From contig CAUBJF010000006.1 in NCBI GenBank assembly GCA_958436175.1, forward strand, positions 115,958-179,957: DNA of 64,000 nucleotides. Reading direction: 5' to 3'. How positions within the stretch are numbered: the first letter of the stretch is position 1; every line of letters begins with the position of its first letter. The notes beneath the pieces are model-generated. The model had not been told where the DNA came from. It ran no database searches and was given only the letters and a program-made list of their open reading frames with translations. This document shows positions 16,263-26,201 of the stretch, piece after piece. This DNA comes from an uncultured Muribaculaceae bacterium (lineage in GTDB: Bacteria > Bacteroidota > Bacteroidia > Bacteroidales > Muribaculaceae). A program made the position numbers and the translations under genes.

Positions 16263-18515
16263 TTATTGTATGCGTGTTGCTTTACTGATACCGTCGATTT
16301 CACGGGCACGGGCACAAAGGTCCTTCACCACCTCGGCATCGCTGACGCGTATCCACAGGTCGCAGCCGAATACCTCGCCGCTGGCCTCGATATTGAGCTT
16401 TCGCATGTCGATGCCCATGGTCTGCGAGATGAGCTGCGTGAGTTCCTGCAGGATGCCGCGACGGTCTATTCCTTCGATGCGGAGACGTGCGAGGAAGCGC
16501 TCCCTGACAGTGTCCCATTCCGTGGCCACCACACGCGAGCCGTATCCGGCCTTGAGAAGCTGTGCCTGGGGGCAGTCGAGCGAGTGGATTTCGACAACTC
16601 CGTCGTCGGCGATGAAACCCATCACGTCGTCGCCCGGGATAGGGGAGCAGCAGCCCGGCAGCCGGAAGTTGGCGCCGCTGTCATCGCTGCGCAGATGATA
16701 TATCTGCTTGGGATTGACTTGCTGACGAGGTGTGGTGTCCGTCGGCTTGTCGGCTTTTGCGGTGTTCCGCTTTCCCAGATTCAGGATCTTGGTGAAGATA
16801 CCGGTGCCCTGTTTGTCCTGTGCGGCAGCCTTGCGGAGCGGCTTGACAAGAAATTCGCCAAGCATTATTTCTTCGGCTCCAAGCTGATAGCACAGGTCCT
16901 CGCGATTGTTGACGTGGAATATGCCCTGAAGCTTGGTGATGATGAAGTTGGAATCCGGCAGATTGTTCTCCTTCAGCCATGCGTCGAGCTTTTCGCTGCC
17001 TTTCTGCACCATGGGCTGGCGCAGACGGCGTATGCCCTGACGCAGTCGCGTACGGGCCTTGGCCGTAACCAGGAAATTTTCCCATTCGGGATGGGGTATG
17101 TGATTCTTGGAGGTCAGTACCTCGGCCTGGTCGCCGCTTTTGAGCTCATGCTGGAGAGGTACGAGCTTATGGTTCACCTTTCCGGCGATGCAGTGCATGC
17201 CTATCTCGCTGTGGAGCGCGAAAGCAAGGTCGAGGACTGTAGCGCCGGTAGGCAGCGTGACGGGCTCGCCCTGTGGGGTGAACACGACTATTTCCGAGGA
17301 GAAGAGGTTGAGCTTGAGCGTACTGAGAAAGTCGATGGCGCTCGGTTCGGGATTGTCGAGGATATCCTTGATGGTCATGAGCCACGCGTTGAGCTCGGAT
17401 TCCTCGTCGCTCTCGCCGATTTTATAACGCCAGTGGGCCGCCAGACCTTTCTCGGCGATCTCGTCCATTCGGCGGCTGCGTATCTGCACCTCTATCCAGT
17501 TGCCGTCGGGGCCCATGACGGTGAGATGGAGAGCCTGGTAGCCGTTGGCCTTGGGAGTGACTATCCAGTCGCGTGTGCGTCCTGGGTGAAGCTGGTAGAG
17601 GTCGGTGATAGCTGAGTATATGCTCCAGCATATGCCCTTTTCCTTACTCTGGTCCTCACATTCGAAGACTATACGCACGGCATAGAGGTCGTAGATTTCC
17701 TCGAAGGGCAGGTGTTTGTGTTCCATCTTGTTGTAGATGGAATATACGGATTTGAGACGTGCCTTGACATCGTACTTGAGCCCCATCTTGTCGAGCTGTT
17801 CACGGATAGGGGCTACAAAGTCGGTATATACTTCGCTGCGGTGGGGCTGGGTAAGCTCTATCTTGCGCGATATTTCCTTGTAAATGTCTGGGTGCTCGTG
17901 CTTGAAGCTGAGGTCCTCAAGCTCGGTCTTGATAGCGAAAAGCCCGAGACGGTGGGCCAGGGGGGCGTAGATATACAGCGTCTCCCCGGCAATCTTGTAT
18001 CGTTTGCCGGGAGCCATGGAGCCGAGAGTACGCATATTGTGCAGACGGTCGGCCATCTTGATAAGCACGACGCGTATGTCCTCGCTCATAGTGAGGAGGA
18101 GCTTTCGGAAATTCTCGGCCTGAAGCGATGCCCTGTCGCCGAAAATACCGCCGGATATCTTGGTGAGCCCTTCGACGAGCTGTGCTATCTTGGGACCGAA
18201 ATGCTGCTCTATATCTTCGACCGTGTATTCCGTGTCTTCGACAACATCGTGGAGGAGAGCCGCACAGATGGATGTCGAACCAAGGCCGATCTCCTGCAGG
18301 ACAATCTTCGCCACGGCGATGGGATGCATGATATACGGTTCGCCACTGCGACGGCGGATACCTCTATGTGCCTCTTTTGCAAACTGGTAGGCACGCTCGA
18401 TGATTTCTACCTTCTTGCGGTGGTTGCTCCGAAGATAGCAGTCCATAAGGTCGTTGAAAGCGGCCTCTATCATCGCATCGTCCTGCGTATAGTTGTTGTT
18501 CAATCCTTTTTCCAT
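16263..18515 (-). CDS. relA: Bifunctional RelA/SpoT-type (p)ppGpp synthetase/hydrolase
   Basis: A 750-aa long RSH enzyme. The HD hydrolase domain (about 45-200) has intact AALLHDVVEDT and YIMHPIAVA motifs. The synthetase domain (about 255-370) has DLYAVRIVFEC, TPKANGYQALHLTV and IEVQIRSRRMDEIAEKG. A TGS domain (about 405-465, VFTPQGEPVTLPTGATVLD) and a C-terminal ACT domain (about 675-748, RIEGIDRRGILQELTQLI) follow. Both activities are therefore expected. It is the first gene of the tight minus-strand operon ending at 7961, with a promoter at 18551-18582. Confidence 0.97.
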   Translation of the reverse strand: MEKGLNNNYTQDDAMIEAAFNDLMDCYLRSNHRKKVEIIERAYQFAKEAHRGIRRRSGEPYIMHPIAVAKIVLQEIGLGSTSICAALLHDVVEDTEYTVEDIEQHFGPKIAQLVEGLTKISGGIFGDRASLQAENFRKLLLTMSEDIRVVLIKMADRLHNMRTLGSMAPGKRYKIAGETLYIYAPLAHRLGLFAIKTELEDLSFKHEHPDIYKEISRKIELTQPHRSEVYTDFVAPIREQLDKMGLKYDVKARLKSVYSIYNKMEHKHLPFEEIYDLYAVRIVFECEDQSKEKGICWSIYSAITDLYQLHPGRTRDWIVTPKANGYQALHLTVMGPDGNWIEVQIRSRRMDEIAEKGLAAHWRYKIGESDEESELNAWLMTIKDILDNPEPSAIDFLSTLKLNLFSSEIVVFTPQGEPVTLPTGATVLDLAFALHSEIGMHCIAGKVNHKLVPLQHELKSGDQAEVLTSKNHIPHPEWENFLVTAKARTRLRQGIRRLRQPMVQKGSEKLDAWLKENNLPDSNFIITKLQGIFHVNNREDLCYQLGAEEIMLGEFLVKPLRKAAAQDKQGTGIFTKILNLGKRNTAKADKPTDTTPRQQVNPKQIYHLRSDDSGANFRLPGCCSPIPGDDVMGFIADDGVVEIHSLDCPQAQLLKAGYGSRVVATEWDTVRERFLARLRIEGIDRRGILQELTQLISQTMGIDMRKLNIEASGEVFGCDLWIRVSDAEVVKDLCARAREIDGISKATRIQ

Positions 18516-18550
18516 CGGTTGGAGACAGGCGCTTTAGCACCAATAAGATA

Positions 18551-18582
18551 CAAATGTAGCAATAATGCGCTTATCCCACAAC
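18551..18582 (-). promoter_or_regulatory. Bacteroidetes-type promoter of the relA operon
   Basis: On the minus strand GTTG (18579-18582), 20 bp, and TACATTTG (18551-18558) lie about 35 bp before relA. The -7 box is perfect and the -33 box has one mismatch. Confidence 0.6.
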
Positions 18583-18731
18583 TTTTTAACACTTTTACGC
18601 TATAGCACAACAGCCCCCTCTTTTTATACCCCTATGGATTCTCCAGTCGCCCAAAAACCTGTTATAAGCAAAGATATGCACTTTGGCTGACATACAGCGT
18701 ATTCAGCCGTGATTCCTTGCTTTTTAGCCTA

Positions 18732-20108
18732 TTAAAAATCATAGGTCGTCTCTTTTCGTGGGCTTTTCCGATTCCGGAGGAGGAAGGAGACTATGATGAC
18801 GATCATGGTCAGCAGCTCGGATGTCGGGATGGCAGTCCAGAGTCCCGGCACGCCGAAGAGCGAGGGCAGAAGGATGAAGACAGGCACCATGAAAATCACA
18901 CCTCGCAGGAGCATGTAGAGGATTGACAGGCCGGCCTTTTCGCAGCTCTGGTAGTAGCCGATGAAGGAGATGTTGACAGCGAAGAAGATAGCGCACGTAC
19001 CCAGCATCGGGAGGCCGTCGGCAGCTATCGAGTAGGCTTCCAGCCCCGGATTCAGGAACACGCTGACAAGCAGCTTGTTGCAGAAGAACATAATCATCGT
19101 TACGATAAGACCGCATATACATGCCGCCACAAGAGAGACACGCAGCGTCTCGCGGACACGCCCCGTATTCCCGGCACCGTAGTTGAAGCTTATGATAGGC
19201 TGCGCCGACTGGGCCACAGCATTATTTATCGAGAATATGATAGGGAAAAGATAGCAGCCTATGCTGAAGGCGGCTACCCCGGCCTCGCCCAGATAGTCCA
19301 TGAACATATAGTTGCCCGTCACCATCATGATGCCCATGGCAAGTTCGGCGATGAAGGTTGCGAAACCGATACGGATCATGTTGCCTATATTGCGGAACGA
19401 CTGCCTTAAAGACCTGGAAGTAAGCTCCAGGCGATAGAACTTCAACACTCTCGCCCCGAAGACAAAGTAGAGGAGTACCATGATGCCTCCGACACCGCAG
19501 GATATCGAGGTCGCTATCGCCGCGCCCTTGAGCCCCAGTCCCATAGGGAATACCATGAGCCAGTCCAGAAAGATATTGAGGACGGCGGCAACAATCTGTG
19601 CCGCCATGGCGAATTTCGGAGCTCCGTCCTGGCGTATCAGCATCATGCCGGCACATTCGAGATAGAGGAAGACCAGACCCGGGAGGAGCCACAGGAGATA
19701 GTCCGTCGCGTAGTCCTCCAGCAGGGGGCTGCAGCCCAGGAGGTAGAGCAGCGGACGCGTGAAAGCGAGACAGAGCAGCACGACAAGCATGAAGACGAGC
19801 GCGCCGAAGATGACTGCCTCCGTCGAGATGATACGGGCAGCCTTATCGTTGCCCTCGGCCATCCTGATACCGCATATCACCGACGCGCCGATGCCGAACA
19901 TAAGCCCGAGACCTGTGCAGACAAGGAATACCGGTGCAACAATATTGATAGCGGCGAGGCCGTCGCTGCCGACACCGTGCCCTACAAACATCCCGTCGCA
20001 GAGATTCAGCAGGGAGTTGAAAATCATGCCTATCAGGGTAGGGAAAAACATCGACCTGAACAGCCGGCCTACCTTTTCAGTCCCGAAGTCTAATTTGTCT
20101 CTTTCCAT
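18732..20108 (-). CDS. MATE-family efflux transporter
   Basis: A 458-aa inner-membrane protein with about 12 membrane helices in two related halves, as in MATE (NorM/DinF) antiporters, which expel cationic drugs or metabolites using Na+ or H+. The first helix region (MFFPTLIGMIFNSLLNLCDG) and the second-half AINNAVAQSAQPIISFNYGA are typical of the family. The gene stands alone between the relA operon and the CcsBA gene. A -7 box lies only 7 bp before its ATG. The substrate is unknown. Confidence 0.93.
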   Translation of the reverse strand: MERDKLDFGTEKVGRLFRSMFFPTLIGMIFNSLLNLCDGMFVGHGVGSDGLAAINIVAPVFLVCTGLGLMFGIGASVICGIRMAEGNDKAARIISTEAVIFGALVFMLVVLLCLAFTRPLLYLLGCSPLLEDYATDYLLWLLPGLVFLYLECAGMMLIRQDGAPKFAMAAQIVAAVLNIFLDWLMVFPMGLGLKGAAIATSISCGVGGIMVLLYFVFGARVLKFYRLELTSRSLRQSFRNIGNMIRIGFATFIAELAMGIMMVTGNYMFMDYLGEAGVAAFSIGCYLFPIIFSINNAVAQSAQPIISFNYGAGNTGRVRETLRVSLVAACICGLIVTMIMFFCNKLLVSVFLNPGLEAYSIAADGLPMLGTCAIFFAVNISFIGYYQSCEKAGLSILYMLLRGVIFMVPVFILLPSLFGVPGLWTAIPTSELLTMIVIIVSFLLRNRKSPRKETTYDF

Positions 20109-20115
20109 AGCGGTG

Positions 20116-20123
20116 CAAAATTA
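20116..20123 (-). promoter_or_regulatory. -7 box of the MATE gene
   Basis: TAATTTTG on the minus strand ends 7 bp before the ATG, implying a very short 5' leader. No matching -33 element is seen. Confidence 0.45.
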
Positions 20124-20174
20124 CGAAATTATCCGGTTCCTATCGTCACCGGACAACTTCAGGCACCCCACCAT

Positions 20175-22070
20175 TCACGCATATGAATGAAGCCCGGAAA
20201 GAAAATAGTTGGCGGCAAAATAAGTAAATACTACAGACAACACAGCACAAAGCAGGTAACAATTAAGCACCTTCGGATTTCTGAATATCTTCAACCGCCT
20301 GGCTCCCCAGTGGACAGGAACAGAATATATCAGCAACATCACAAGGGCACATGTCTCTTTTGGGTCCCATCCCCAGTATCTTCCCCACGACTGGTTGGCC
20401 CATATCGCACCCACGAATATACCCGTAGCCAGTAAGAAAACCGCAGGGACAAGTATTATGCGGTTGAGACGGCATAAAGAGTCGCTGTAGGCCTTCTTTT
20501 TGGAGGCGAGCCCTATAGCGGCCAGAATCGCCATAATCATAAAAAAGACATAGGAAGTCATCACGAACATCACATGAATCGACAGCAAAGGGCTTGCAAG
20601 AACCGGCATAAGCATACCAATGCGTGGAGAGAGCCCACCCATAAGGCCGACAAACCAAGTCATGGACGCGACAATGACAAAAGCTCCTCTGAGCATCCTG
20701 CTTCTGACCAGCAGAGAACATATCAAGGCGAACACCCCCATAAACATCATCATTTCCGGCCCATTCGACAATGGTACATGTCCGCTTATCCACCATATCA
20801 AGGCCATCAGTGAGATGACATAAAGTATCATAAGGACAGAAACAGAAGTCAACACGCCCATCACATGGCGGCCGATACGACATTCTTTTACCGCTATCCA
20901 TAGATAAAACAGACCTATAAGGAGGGAGGCAAGCGCGGGCCAAAACAGATTAGCGTATCTGTTGTAGATTCTTTCAGCCTGCAGAACAGCCCCGGAGGGC
21001 AGATTACCGCCGCCGGCATACCTTTGCTGACCTTCCTTCAGCTCACGGATGGCCTTGTCTGCCTCGATATTGCGACCTTCGAGCAGAAGACTTTTGATGC
21101 GGGACATCATGGTCTGGATATATTTCCATTGTTCAAGACCCATCCGGGAGGGACGTTTCCCCGTAAGCGAAAGCCATTCCAGATGTCCGTCCGCTGCCAT
21201 ATATGGGTAGATTTTGAACGCTTCTCCAGTACCCAGCCATCGAACCAGAGCCATTCGTTCATCATAAAGTCTTTTTTTTCTCGCACCTTGCTCCACATCG
21301 GGATGAGAAACACGGTATTCCCGCTCCCAAGTGTCAAAATAAAAAAGCCAACCTGACAATACCTGTTCGGGAGTGAGGCCGTTATATGATTCGGTGCCAT
21401 ATAATTTCTTACTAACATCGTATGCCATCGTCTGGAGAGGACAGACGCGGTCATTCCAATACACATAGATTTTTCCCAGATTCGCCGCCAGCGGTCGCTG
21501 CATGACAGGCAAAGCAGGATTCCCGGCTGCATTAGCATTAAAGGCTATAAAACATAAGACTACCGGGACGACCTTAGTCCCGGCTTTCAAGAGAGAACGC
21601 CAAGGGGTGTTACGTTGGAAAAAAAATCCTGCCATACCAATAAACAAAAGAGCATAGCCCAGATATGTTATGCCCGTCCCCCAAGGGTCATAACTTACGG
21701 AAAGCCTCGTTGAATCGGAACTTATTCCCGACTGATAGAATCGCCAGCCATTGATTTCCGCGACTTTATTCATTGATACCGCCACAGCCTTTCCATCGAT
21801 CCTGAGATAACTGTGGAAATCCATAGGGGTTGTCGTGCCCGGATAGAAATCAATATCAACCGACTCAAGCCTTACCGGAAAGGGGAATTCATTATCGCCG
21901 GGGCCGTCTGTTTTAACGAATTCCGTAAGCGCTTCCCCTCCTTCAGAAAGAGACAGTTCGCCTTGAATCCCAAAATAATGAGTAACAATTGCCCCGGTCA
22001 GAATTATGACCAAGGCAATATGTATTAAAAGAGTAAACGGTTGTCGCAACATATCATATAGCATCCACAA
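20175..22070 (-). CDS. ccsA: CcsBA-type cytochrome c haem lyase (system II)
   Basis: A 631-aa membrane protein that joins a ResB/CcsB-like N-terminal part (first helix LLIHIALVIILTGAIVTHYF, then a periplasmic region) to a CcsA domain with the tryptophan-rich haem-handling motif WGRYWGWDPKETCALVML near residues 560-580. Such fusions export haem and attach it to CxxCH motifs in the periplasm. It overlaps the di-haem oxidoreductase gene by 17 bp, and that protein is a plausible client. The composition is more AT-rich than the relA operon. Confidence 0.9.
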   Translation of the reverse strand: MWMLYDMLRQPFTLLIHIALVIILTGAIVTHYFGIQGELSLSEGGEALTEFVKTDGPGDNEFPFPVRLESVDIDFYPGTTTPMDFHSYLRIDGKAVAVSMNKVAEINGWRFYQSGISSDSTRLSVSYDPWGTGITYLGYALLFIGMAGFFFQRNTPWRSLLKAGTKVVPVVLCFIAFNANAAGNPALPVMQRPLAANLGKIYVYWNDRVCPLQTMAYDVSKKLYGTESYNGLTPEQVLSGWLFYFDTWEREYRVSHPDVEQGARKKRLYDERMALVRWLGTGEAFKIYPYMAADGHLEWLSLTGKRPSRMGLEQWKYIQTMMSRIKSLLLEGRNIEADKAIRELKEGQQRYAGGGNLPSGAVLQAERIYNRYANLFWPALASLLIGLFYLWIAVKECRIGRHVMGVLTSVSVLMILYVISLMALIWWISGHVPLSNGPEMMMFMGVFALICSLLVRSRMLRGAFVIVASMTWFVGLMGGLSPRIGMLMPVLASPLLSIHVMFVMTSYVFFMIMAILAAIGLASKKKAYSDSLCRLNRIILVPAVFLLATGIFVGAIWANQSWGRYWGWDPKETCALVMLLIYSVPVHWGARRLKIFRNPKVLNCYLLCAVLSVVFTYFAANYFLSGLHSYA

Positions 22071-23697
22071 ACCGGATGATGGCGTCTCGGTCTGCTTTCG
22101 GGAGTTTCCTGAAAAGTTCTATACTGTGTCGGGCATCACTCTGAGGTGAATAACCATGCCACATGATTGCTTCCAAGGTTGTACGCGCCCGGCAATCATG
22201 AAGACGATCGGCGGTAGGACTGCCGGTGACCTTCTGATGGAGTCCGCGTCCCCAAAGGGGTGTCGTACGGCACCATCCGCCTCTAATATCGTTGACCATT
22301 AACAACTTATGCTGTACCATATCGGTGTAAGGCCATATTTTCTGATTAGGAAAACGGGGCAACTCATTACCTTTGAAAAATCTGTTGGGATCAACGATGA
22401 CATCAGGACCTGTCGTCCAGCTTGGTTTGTGGCAATAATCACAGCCTATCTCGCCGAATAATTCCTTACCCTTCAGGACATCCGGATCATCAATATCGCG
22501 GACTGCCGGTACAGCCAGACCACGGTGCCAGACCATCAAGTCGGTAAATTCATCATCACTCATCTCTACATCGAGGTTTTTGTCTGTAAGATACGATGTG
22601 ATACGTTCTTTCATACTTCCCTCCCAGTAAGACGGATGGTTGTGGTCGGGATCGATGCGGGCAATATAGTTGTCGAACCCTGCCTGCACATCCGGATCTT
22701 CAGACGAATATTTCACGTAGGTCCCCGCCGCATCAAGATAATGATATCTGCGGTCGGAACGTGTCACATTGGTGATGTTCCAGATAGCGTTAGCGCCTGC
22801 TGCATCCTGAAGCGGGCCTCTGGACAGAGCATAGGTGAAACGGCGTACATATTTTGTTCCGTCGCCCTGAACTGCATTGGCATACATTGAGTTCCAGTTA
22901 CCTCCGGCATAAAACGCCGGGTTCAGTCCATTAGTGAGAAACCCATCGTTTTCTTCCTTGCGATACTGTGCAAGAATGTCTTCTTCAGGAATAGCATCAA
23001 TAAGACCTGTGCCATATATGCCGATTGTGGACTCAATTTTCACTGCATAATCAGCCGGAAGCTGATAGCCTCGGTTCACAACATAAATGGCCTCACGGGG
23101 CATCGTGACTTCGGGATATTGAAGTGAATAAGCCTCACCGTCGTCAAAACGGTTTCCCCATTCATCTGTGGCATTTATCCATCTTACCTTTATCTTGGAT
23201 TCATCAAGCGGAGCCTTGAAAGGCGCCACAGCATGACTTTGAGGCATACCCGACAACCAAGGGACATAAGCCTCGGTCGCAGGATCATATACGACCAGAA
23301 GACAGCCGTTGCCGATCTCATTGGTATTGAAACTTCCTTCCGGAAGCCTTGTGCCATGCCCGTAATTAGGATGACAATGCACGCACGATGTACGGATATA
23401 CACGGGACCCAAGCCTGAGCGAACACCGGTCTGGTTGGCCATAAATGGTTTTTCAAACAATGCCTCACCGTTCTTGAAGGATTGGTAGAAACCTTGCTGT
23501 CCAACAGCCGGGGCAGGCTGTTCGAAGGCATTGCTCGTGGTCAGCAGCGTTGTGCCGAGTTTGCCTCCTGCATAAAACCATTCCGGCAGGTTTTTTTCCT
23601 CCGGAATGGGCTCGTCCTTAATCTCATCGTCCGAGCAAGACGACAATAATACGCAGGAACAAAGAGCAAGCCCACAATATAATGTTGACTTTTTCAT
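22054..23697 (-). CDS. Di-haem oxidoreductase family lipoprotein (DUF1111-like, putative peroxidase)
   Basis: A 547-aa lipoprotein (Cys21 in LLSSCSDDE). Two CxxCH haem sites are visible: C105-V-H-C108-H109 and C419-D-Y-C422-H423. The C-terminal block HDCRARTTLEAIMWHGYSPQ matches the DUF1111/di-haem oxidoreductase family, called thiol oxidoreductases or cytochrome c peroxidase-like. Homologs are often linked to imelysin genes and to iron limitation. It starts 12 bp after the imelysin gene and overlaps the haem lyase gene. A role in changing iron redox state at the cell surface is inference. Confidence 0.9.
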   Translation of the reverse strand: MKKSTLYCGLALCSCVLLSSCSDDEIKDEPIPEEKNLPEWFYAGGKLGTTLLTTSNAFEQPAPAVGQQGFYQSFKNGEALFEKPFMANQTGVRSGLGPVYIRTSCVHCHPNYGHGTRLPEGSFNTNEIGNGCLLVVYDPATEAYVPWLSGMPQSHAVAPFKAPLDESKIKVRWINATDEWGNRFDDGEAYSLQYPEVTMPREAIYVVNRGYQLPADYAVKIESTIGIYGTGLIDAIPEEDILAQYRKEENDGFLTNGLNPAFYAGGNWNSMYANAVQGDGTKYVRRFTYALSRGPLQDAAGANAIWNITNVTRSDRRYHYLDAAGTYVKYSSEDPDVQAGFDNYIARIDPDHNHPSYWEGSMKERITSYLTDKNLDVEMSDDEFTDLMVWHRGLAVPAVRDIDDPDVLKGKELFGEIGCDYCHKPSWTTGPDVIVDPNRFFKGNELPRFPNQKIWPYTDMVQHKLLMVNDIRGGWCRTTPLWGRGLHQKVTGSPTADRLHDCRARTTLEAIMWHGYSPQSDARHSIELFRKLPKADRDAIIRFVDAI

Positions 23698-23709
23698 TTT
23701 TGTCCTTTG

Positions 23710-24864
23710 TTATTGGCGTGTTATAACTGCATTAGCGTTTTCAAGAGCCTCAACAAGGGTATTGCCTGCGGCTTTCATTGCTGCTTCTGCGAGGGTGCCG
23801 GTAGCATTTTTTGCAAACGGCTCCGGGACAGCCTCGATAGAGGCGATAGCATTGTCTATGGCATTTCTGACGGCGGTATCGTTTTCAGGACTGATTGTCC
23901 TGATATAATCGCTTACTGAAGCATCCCCTGATATGCTTCCGAGGTATGCGTTCTTTATAGAACGGATATTATCTGCGAAGTCTTCAATCGAATTCAACGA
24001 ATATGGTGACTCGATATAGTTTTTATCTTCCTGCGAAGAACCGATATGCGGGCGTCCTATCTTTGTATTGCCGACCTCATCGGCAATGTCTATGCATCCC
24101 TGTATGATTTCTTCAGCAGCTTCCTGATAAGTCTTGAATCGAGAACCTGGCTGACCTGCGTTCATCATTTCCCAGCCATAATTCTCTCCGTAATCAAGGT
24201 CGGCTTCTTCAAGAATCTGCTGCTTTTCCCGGGATACGTTTTCAGTTCCTGCCCAGCAAGCTTCCAGACAGACACACTGCTGGCACAAGTCATCTGCGAC
24301 GGCAGCAAGGTATTCCAGCTCTTCGGGAGTGTAGTTGGCGGAATGTACCAACGATGTATTCTCATCCTCGCTTAACTCGAAAAGCATATATTCTACGGCG
24401 TGGAATCCGATAAGGCCGTATCCGCCGTTGTTTTCGAGCGACCACTGGTTACCATTCCGGATCTGCACAAGCAGATTGTCCATTGCGGCCTTGTCAAGAG
24501 GCCATGAGTCGATGTGCGGGTCGATATTGTGGTTAGCGGCAGGTCCAAAGAGGAATGCCTCCGATAGTTCCCAGTTTTTACGGGCTTCTTTCCATGCGTC
24601 ACCTGCGGCCTTGATGTCATTTTTGGTCAGTGAGCCAGTGCCGTGTTTTTCCTGTATGGTGTGGCAGAGGTCACGCATGCGGACTGCGGCGTCAGCCATA
24701 GCGGAATAGGTTGGAAGCACGGTATGGCTTACATAGGCCTCAGTCGCTGCCTGCAGCTTCTGCTCCTTCTGCGAGACGTCGGCTGAGGTTGGCTCTTCAT
24801 TGTCGGAACAGCTTGAGACAAGCAATGCAGACAAGCCTAAAATAATGAATTTTGAAATCTTCAT
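23710..24864 (-). CDS. Imelysin-family lipoprotein
   Basis: A 384-aa lipoprotein (Cys19 in LLVSSCSDNE) of the imelysin (M75-like) family. The GxHxxE signature is present as G153-F-H155-A-V-E158. Imelysin proteins such as EfeO and IrpA are linked to iron uptake; peptidase activity is disputed. The two helical halves typical of the fold cover about residues 40-200 and 230-384. It lies 31 bp after the porin gene and 12 bp before the di-haem protein gene. Confidence 0.92.
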   Translation of the reverse strand: MKISKFIILGLSALLVSSCSDNEEPTSADVSQKEQKLQAATEAYVSHTVLPTYSAMADAAVRMRDLCHTIQEKHGTGSLTKNDIKAAGDAWKEARKNWELSEAFLFGPAANHNIDPHIDSWPLDKAAMDNLLVQIRNGNQWSLENNGGYGLIGFHAVEYMLFELSEDENTSLVHSANYTPEELEYLAAVADDLCQQCVCLEACWAGTENVSREKQQILEEADLDYGENYGWEMMNAGQPGSRFKTYQEAAEEIIQGCIDIADEVGNTKIGRPHIGSSQEDKNYIESPYSLNSIEDFADNIRSIKNAYLGSISGDASVSDYIRTISPENDTAVRNAIDNAIASIEAVPEPFAKNATGTLAEAAMKAAGNTLVEALENANAVITRQ

Positions 24865-24895
24865 AGATATATTATTTGATTAGTTAACACTATCC

Positions 24896-26185
24896 CTACT
24901 TGAACCAGCCAACATAGGCAATACCAAGATTGACAGATGGCTCGTTGTTGTATTTTTTGTCCAGTATACCGTAGGTGTAATCTCCCTTGACAATAATCTG
25001 GGGAATCGGCATCCAGTTAATGCCGGCCGATATTTTATTCCTTTTGCACCACTGAAGAGAAGTCCCGCTCTCCATCTTTGCCATTGAATCAAAGTAATCA
25101 TACCTTCCGAAAATGTAGAACTTCTGCCCAGATGCTTTCATCCTTGGAATGAGCGAGAACAAATTATATCCGGCTTCCACTCCGGCGATGACAACGTCGG
25201 ATGCCACTTCCTGACGCTTTGATGTCGAGTTCTTAGACATGGCGATATTGAACTTACTTATATGGGACGCATCGCTGAGATGTCCCCAGTCGATATTCCC
25301 TCGCGCCAGAAAACCTCTGCCCTCATACCTGAAGTCGAACGACATTATCGTCACAGTCCCACTGACACCCTTGTTTTTCTCAGAGTCAGTAGGATAGAGG
25401 GTGTTGTGGAACGAATTGCCAATATATCCGCTCAAACCCATCCTCAGCCCACTGACGCTGTAGTTGTCGATTCTTCCGGCAAAGGCATAGTTATTGGCGA
25501 TCTTGAATTCAAAGGGAGAGGCCGATCCGTCGTGTATCCAGCTCTGGTTACCGAAACGTTCGGAATCAAGTCCGGGCAGAAACATGCCGATATAGGACCA
25601 GTCTCCCGCACGCCCTGAAAGTGAAAGAGACACTTCATGCCATGTGCAAGGGAAGATCGTATTCTCTCCCTCCGGACGATATACTCCGAAAAACTGATTA
25701 GGTTCATGGTGGGCATTCGTAGCACCAACCGGCACGACCTGCATACCAGCGCGAAGTTTCAGTTGAGGAAGGAATTCCTTCTGGATATAAAACTGCTCCA
25801 GCGCCACCTCGCCTCCGCGTTCGATTTCATTTTCATATTCTCCGGCTTCCTCGGTCTCTATTTCGACGGCGGACTCGGTTCCGCCATGTTCGAATTCAAT
25901 CTCCGAGGAAAAGGACCATCCTCTCCCGAAATCATATCCGAGATAGATAACAACATGGGGCAGATCGAAACGTCCGTGGCTGCCCTTATACTTGCCCGGC
26001 TCCGAATATCTCAGGTAGTTGTCACTGTAGAAGTTACGCGAAAAGGCAACCTCGCCATATCCTCCGACATGCAGGCGGTCCCAGGCTGAAGTCCCGTCAG
26101 CCCCAGCGGTGTTTTGTGAACAGACAGATATCGCAGAACAGAGTACAATAGCGATGAACACTATAAAAATCTTTGACTTCATCAT
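24896..26185 (-). CDS. Outer-membrane porin-like beta-barrel protein
   Basis: A 429-aa protein with a signal peptide (MKSKIFIVFIAIVLCSAISVCS, cleavage before QNTAG) and amphipathic beta-strands ending in an aromatic residue (AYVGWFK). LHVGGYGEVAFSRNFYSDN near residue 38 and later strands such as WSFSSEIEFEHGG recall phosphate-selective OprO/OprP-like or OmpL-like porins in Bacteroidales. It is the first gene of the porin-imelysin-di-haem-CcsBA operon and so a candidate pore for iron or its chelates. This substrate is inferred from context only. Confidence 0.87.
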   Translation of the reverse strand: MMKSKIFIVFIAIVLCSAISVCSQNTAGADGTSAWDRLHVGGYGEVAFSRNFYSDNYLRYSEPGKYKGSHGRFDLPHVVIYLGYDFGRGWSFSSEIEFEHGGTESAVEIETEEAGEYENEIERGGEVALEQFYIQKEFLPQLKLRAGMQVVPVGATNAHHEPNQFFGVYRPEGENTIFPCTWHEVSLSLSGRAGDWSYIGMFLPGLDSERFGNQSWIHDGSASPFEFKIANNYAFAGRIDNYSVSGLRMGLSGYIGNSFHNTLYPTDSEKNKGVSGTVTIMSFDFRYEGRGFLARGNIDWGHLSDASHISKFNIAMSKNSTSKRQEVASDVVIAGVEAGYNLFSLIPRMKASGQKFYIFGRYDYFDSMAKMESGTSLQWCKRNKISAGINWMPIPQIIVKGDYTYGILDKKYNNEPSVNLGIAYVGWFK

Positions 26186-26201
26186 AACTGATTTTTGTCT
26201 G

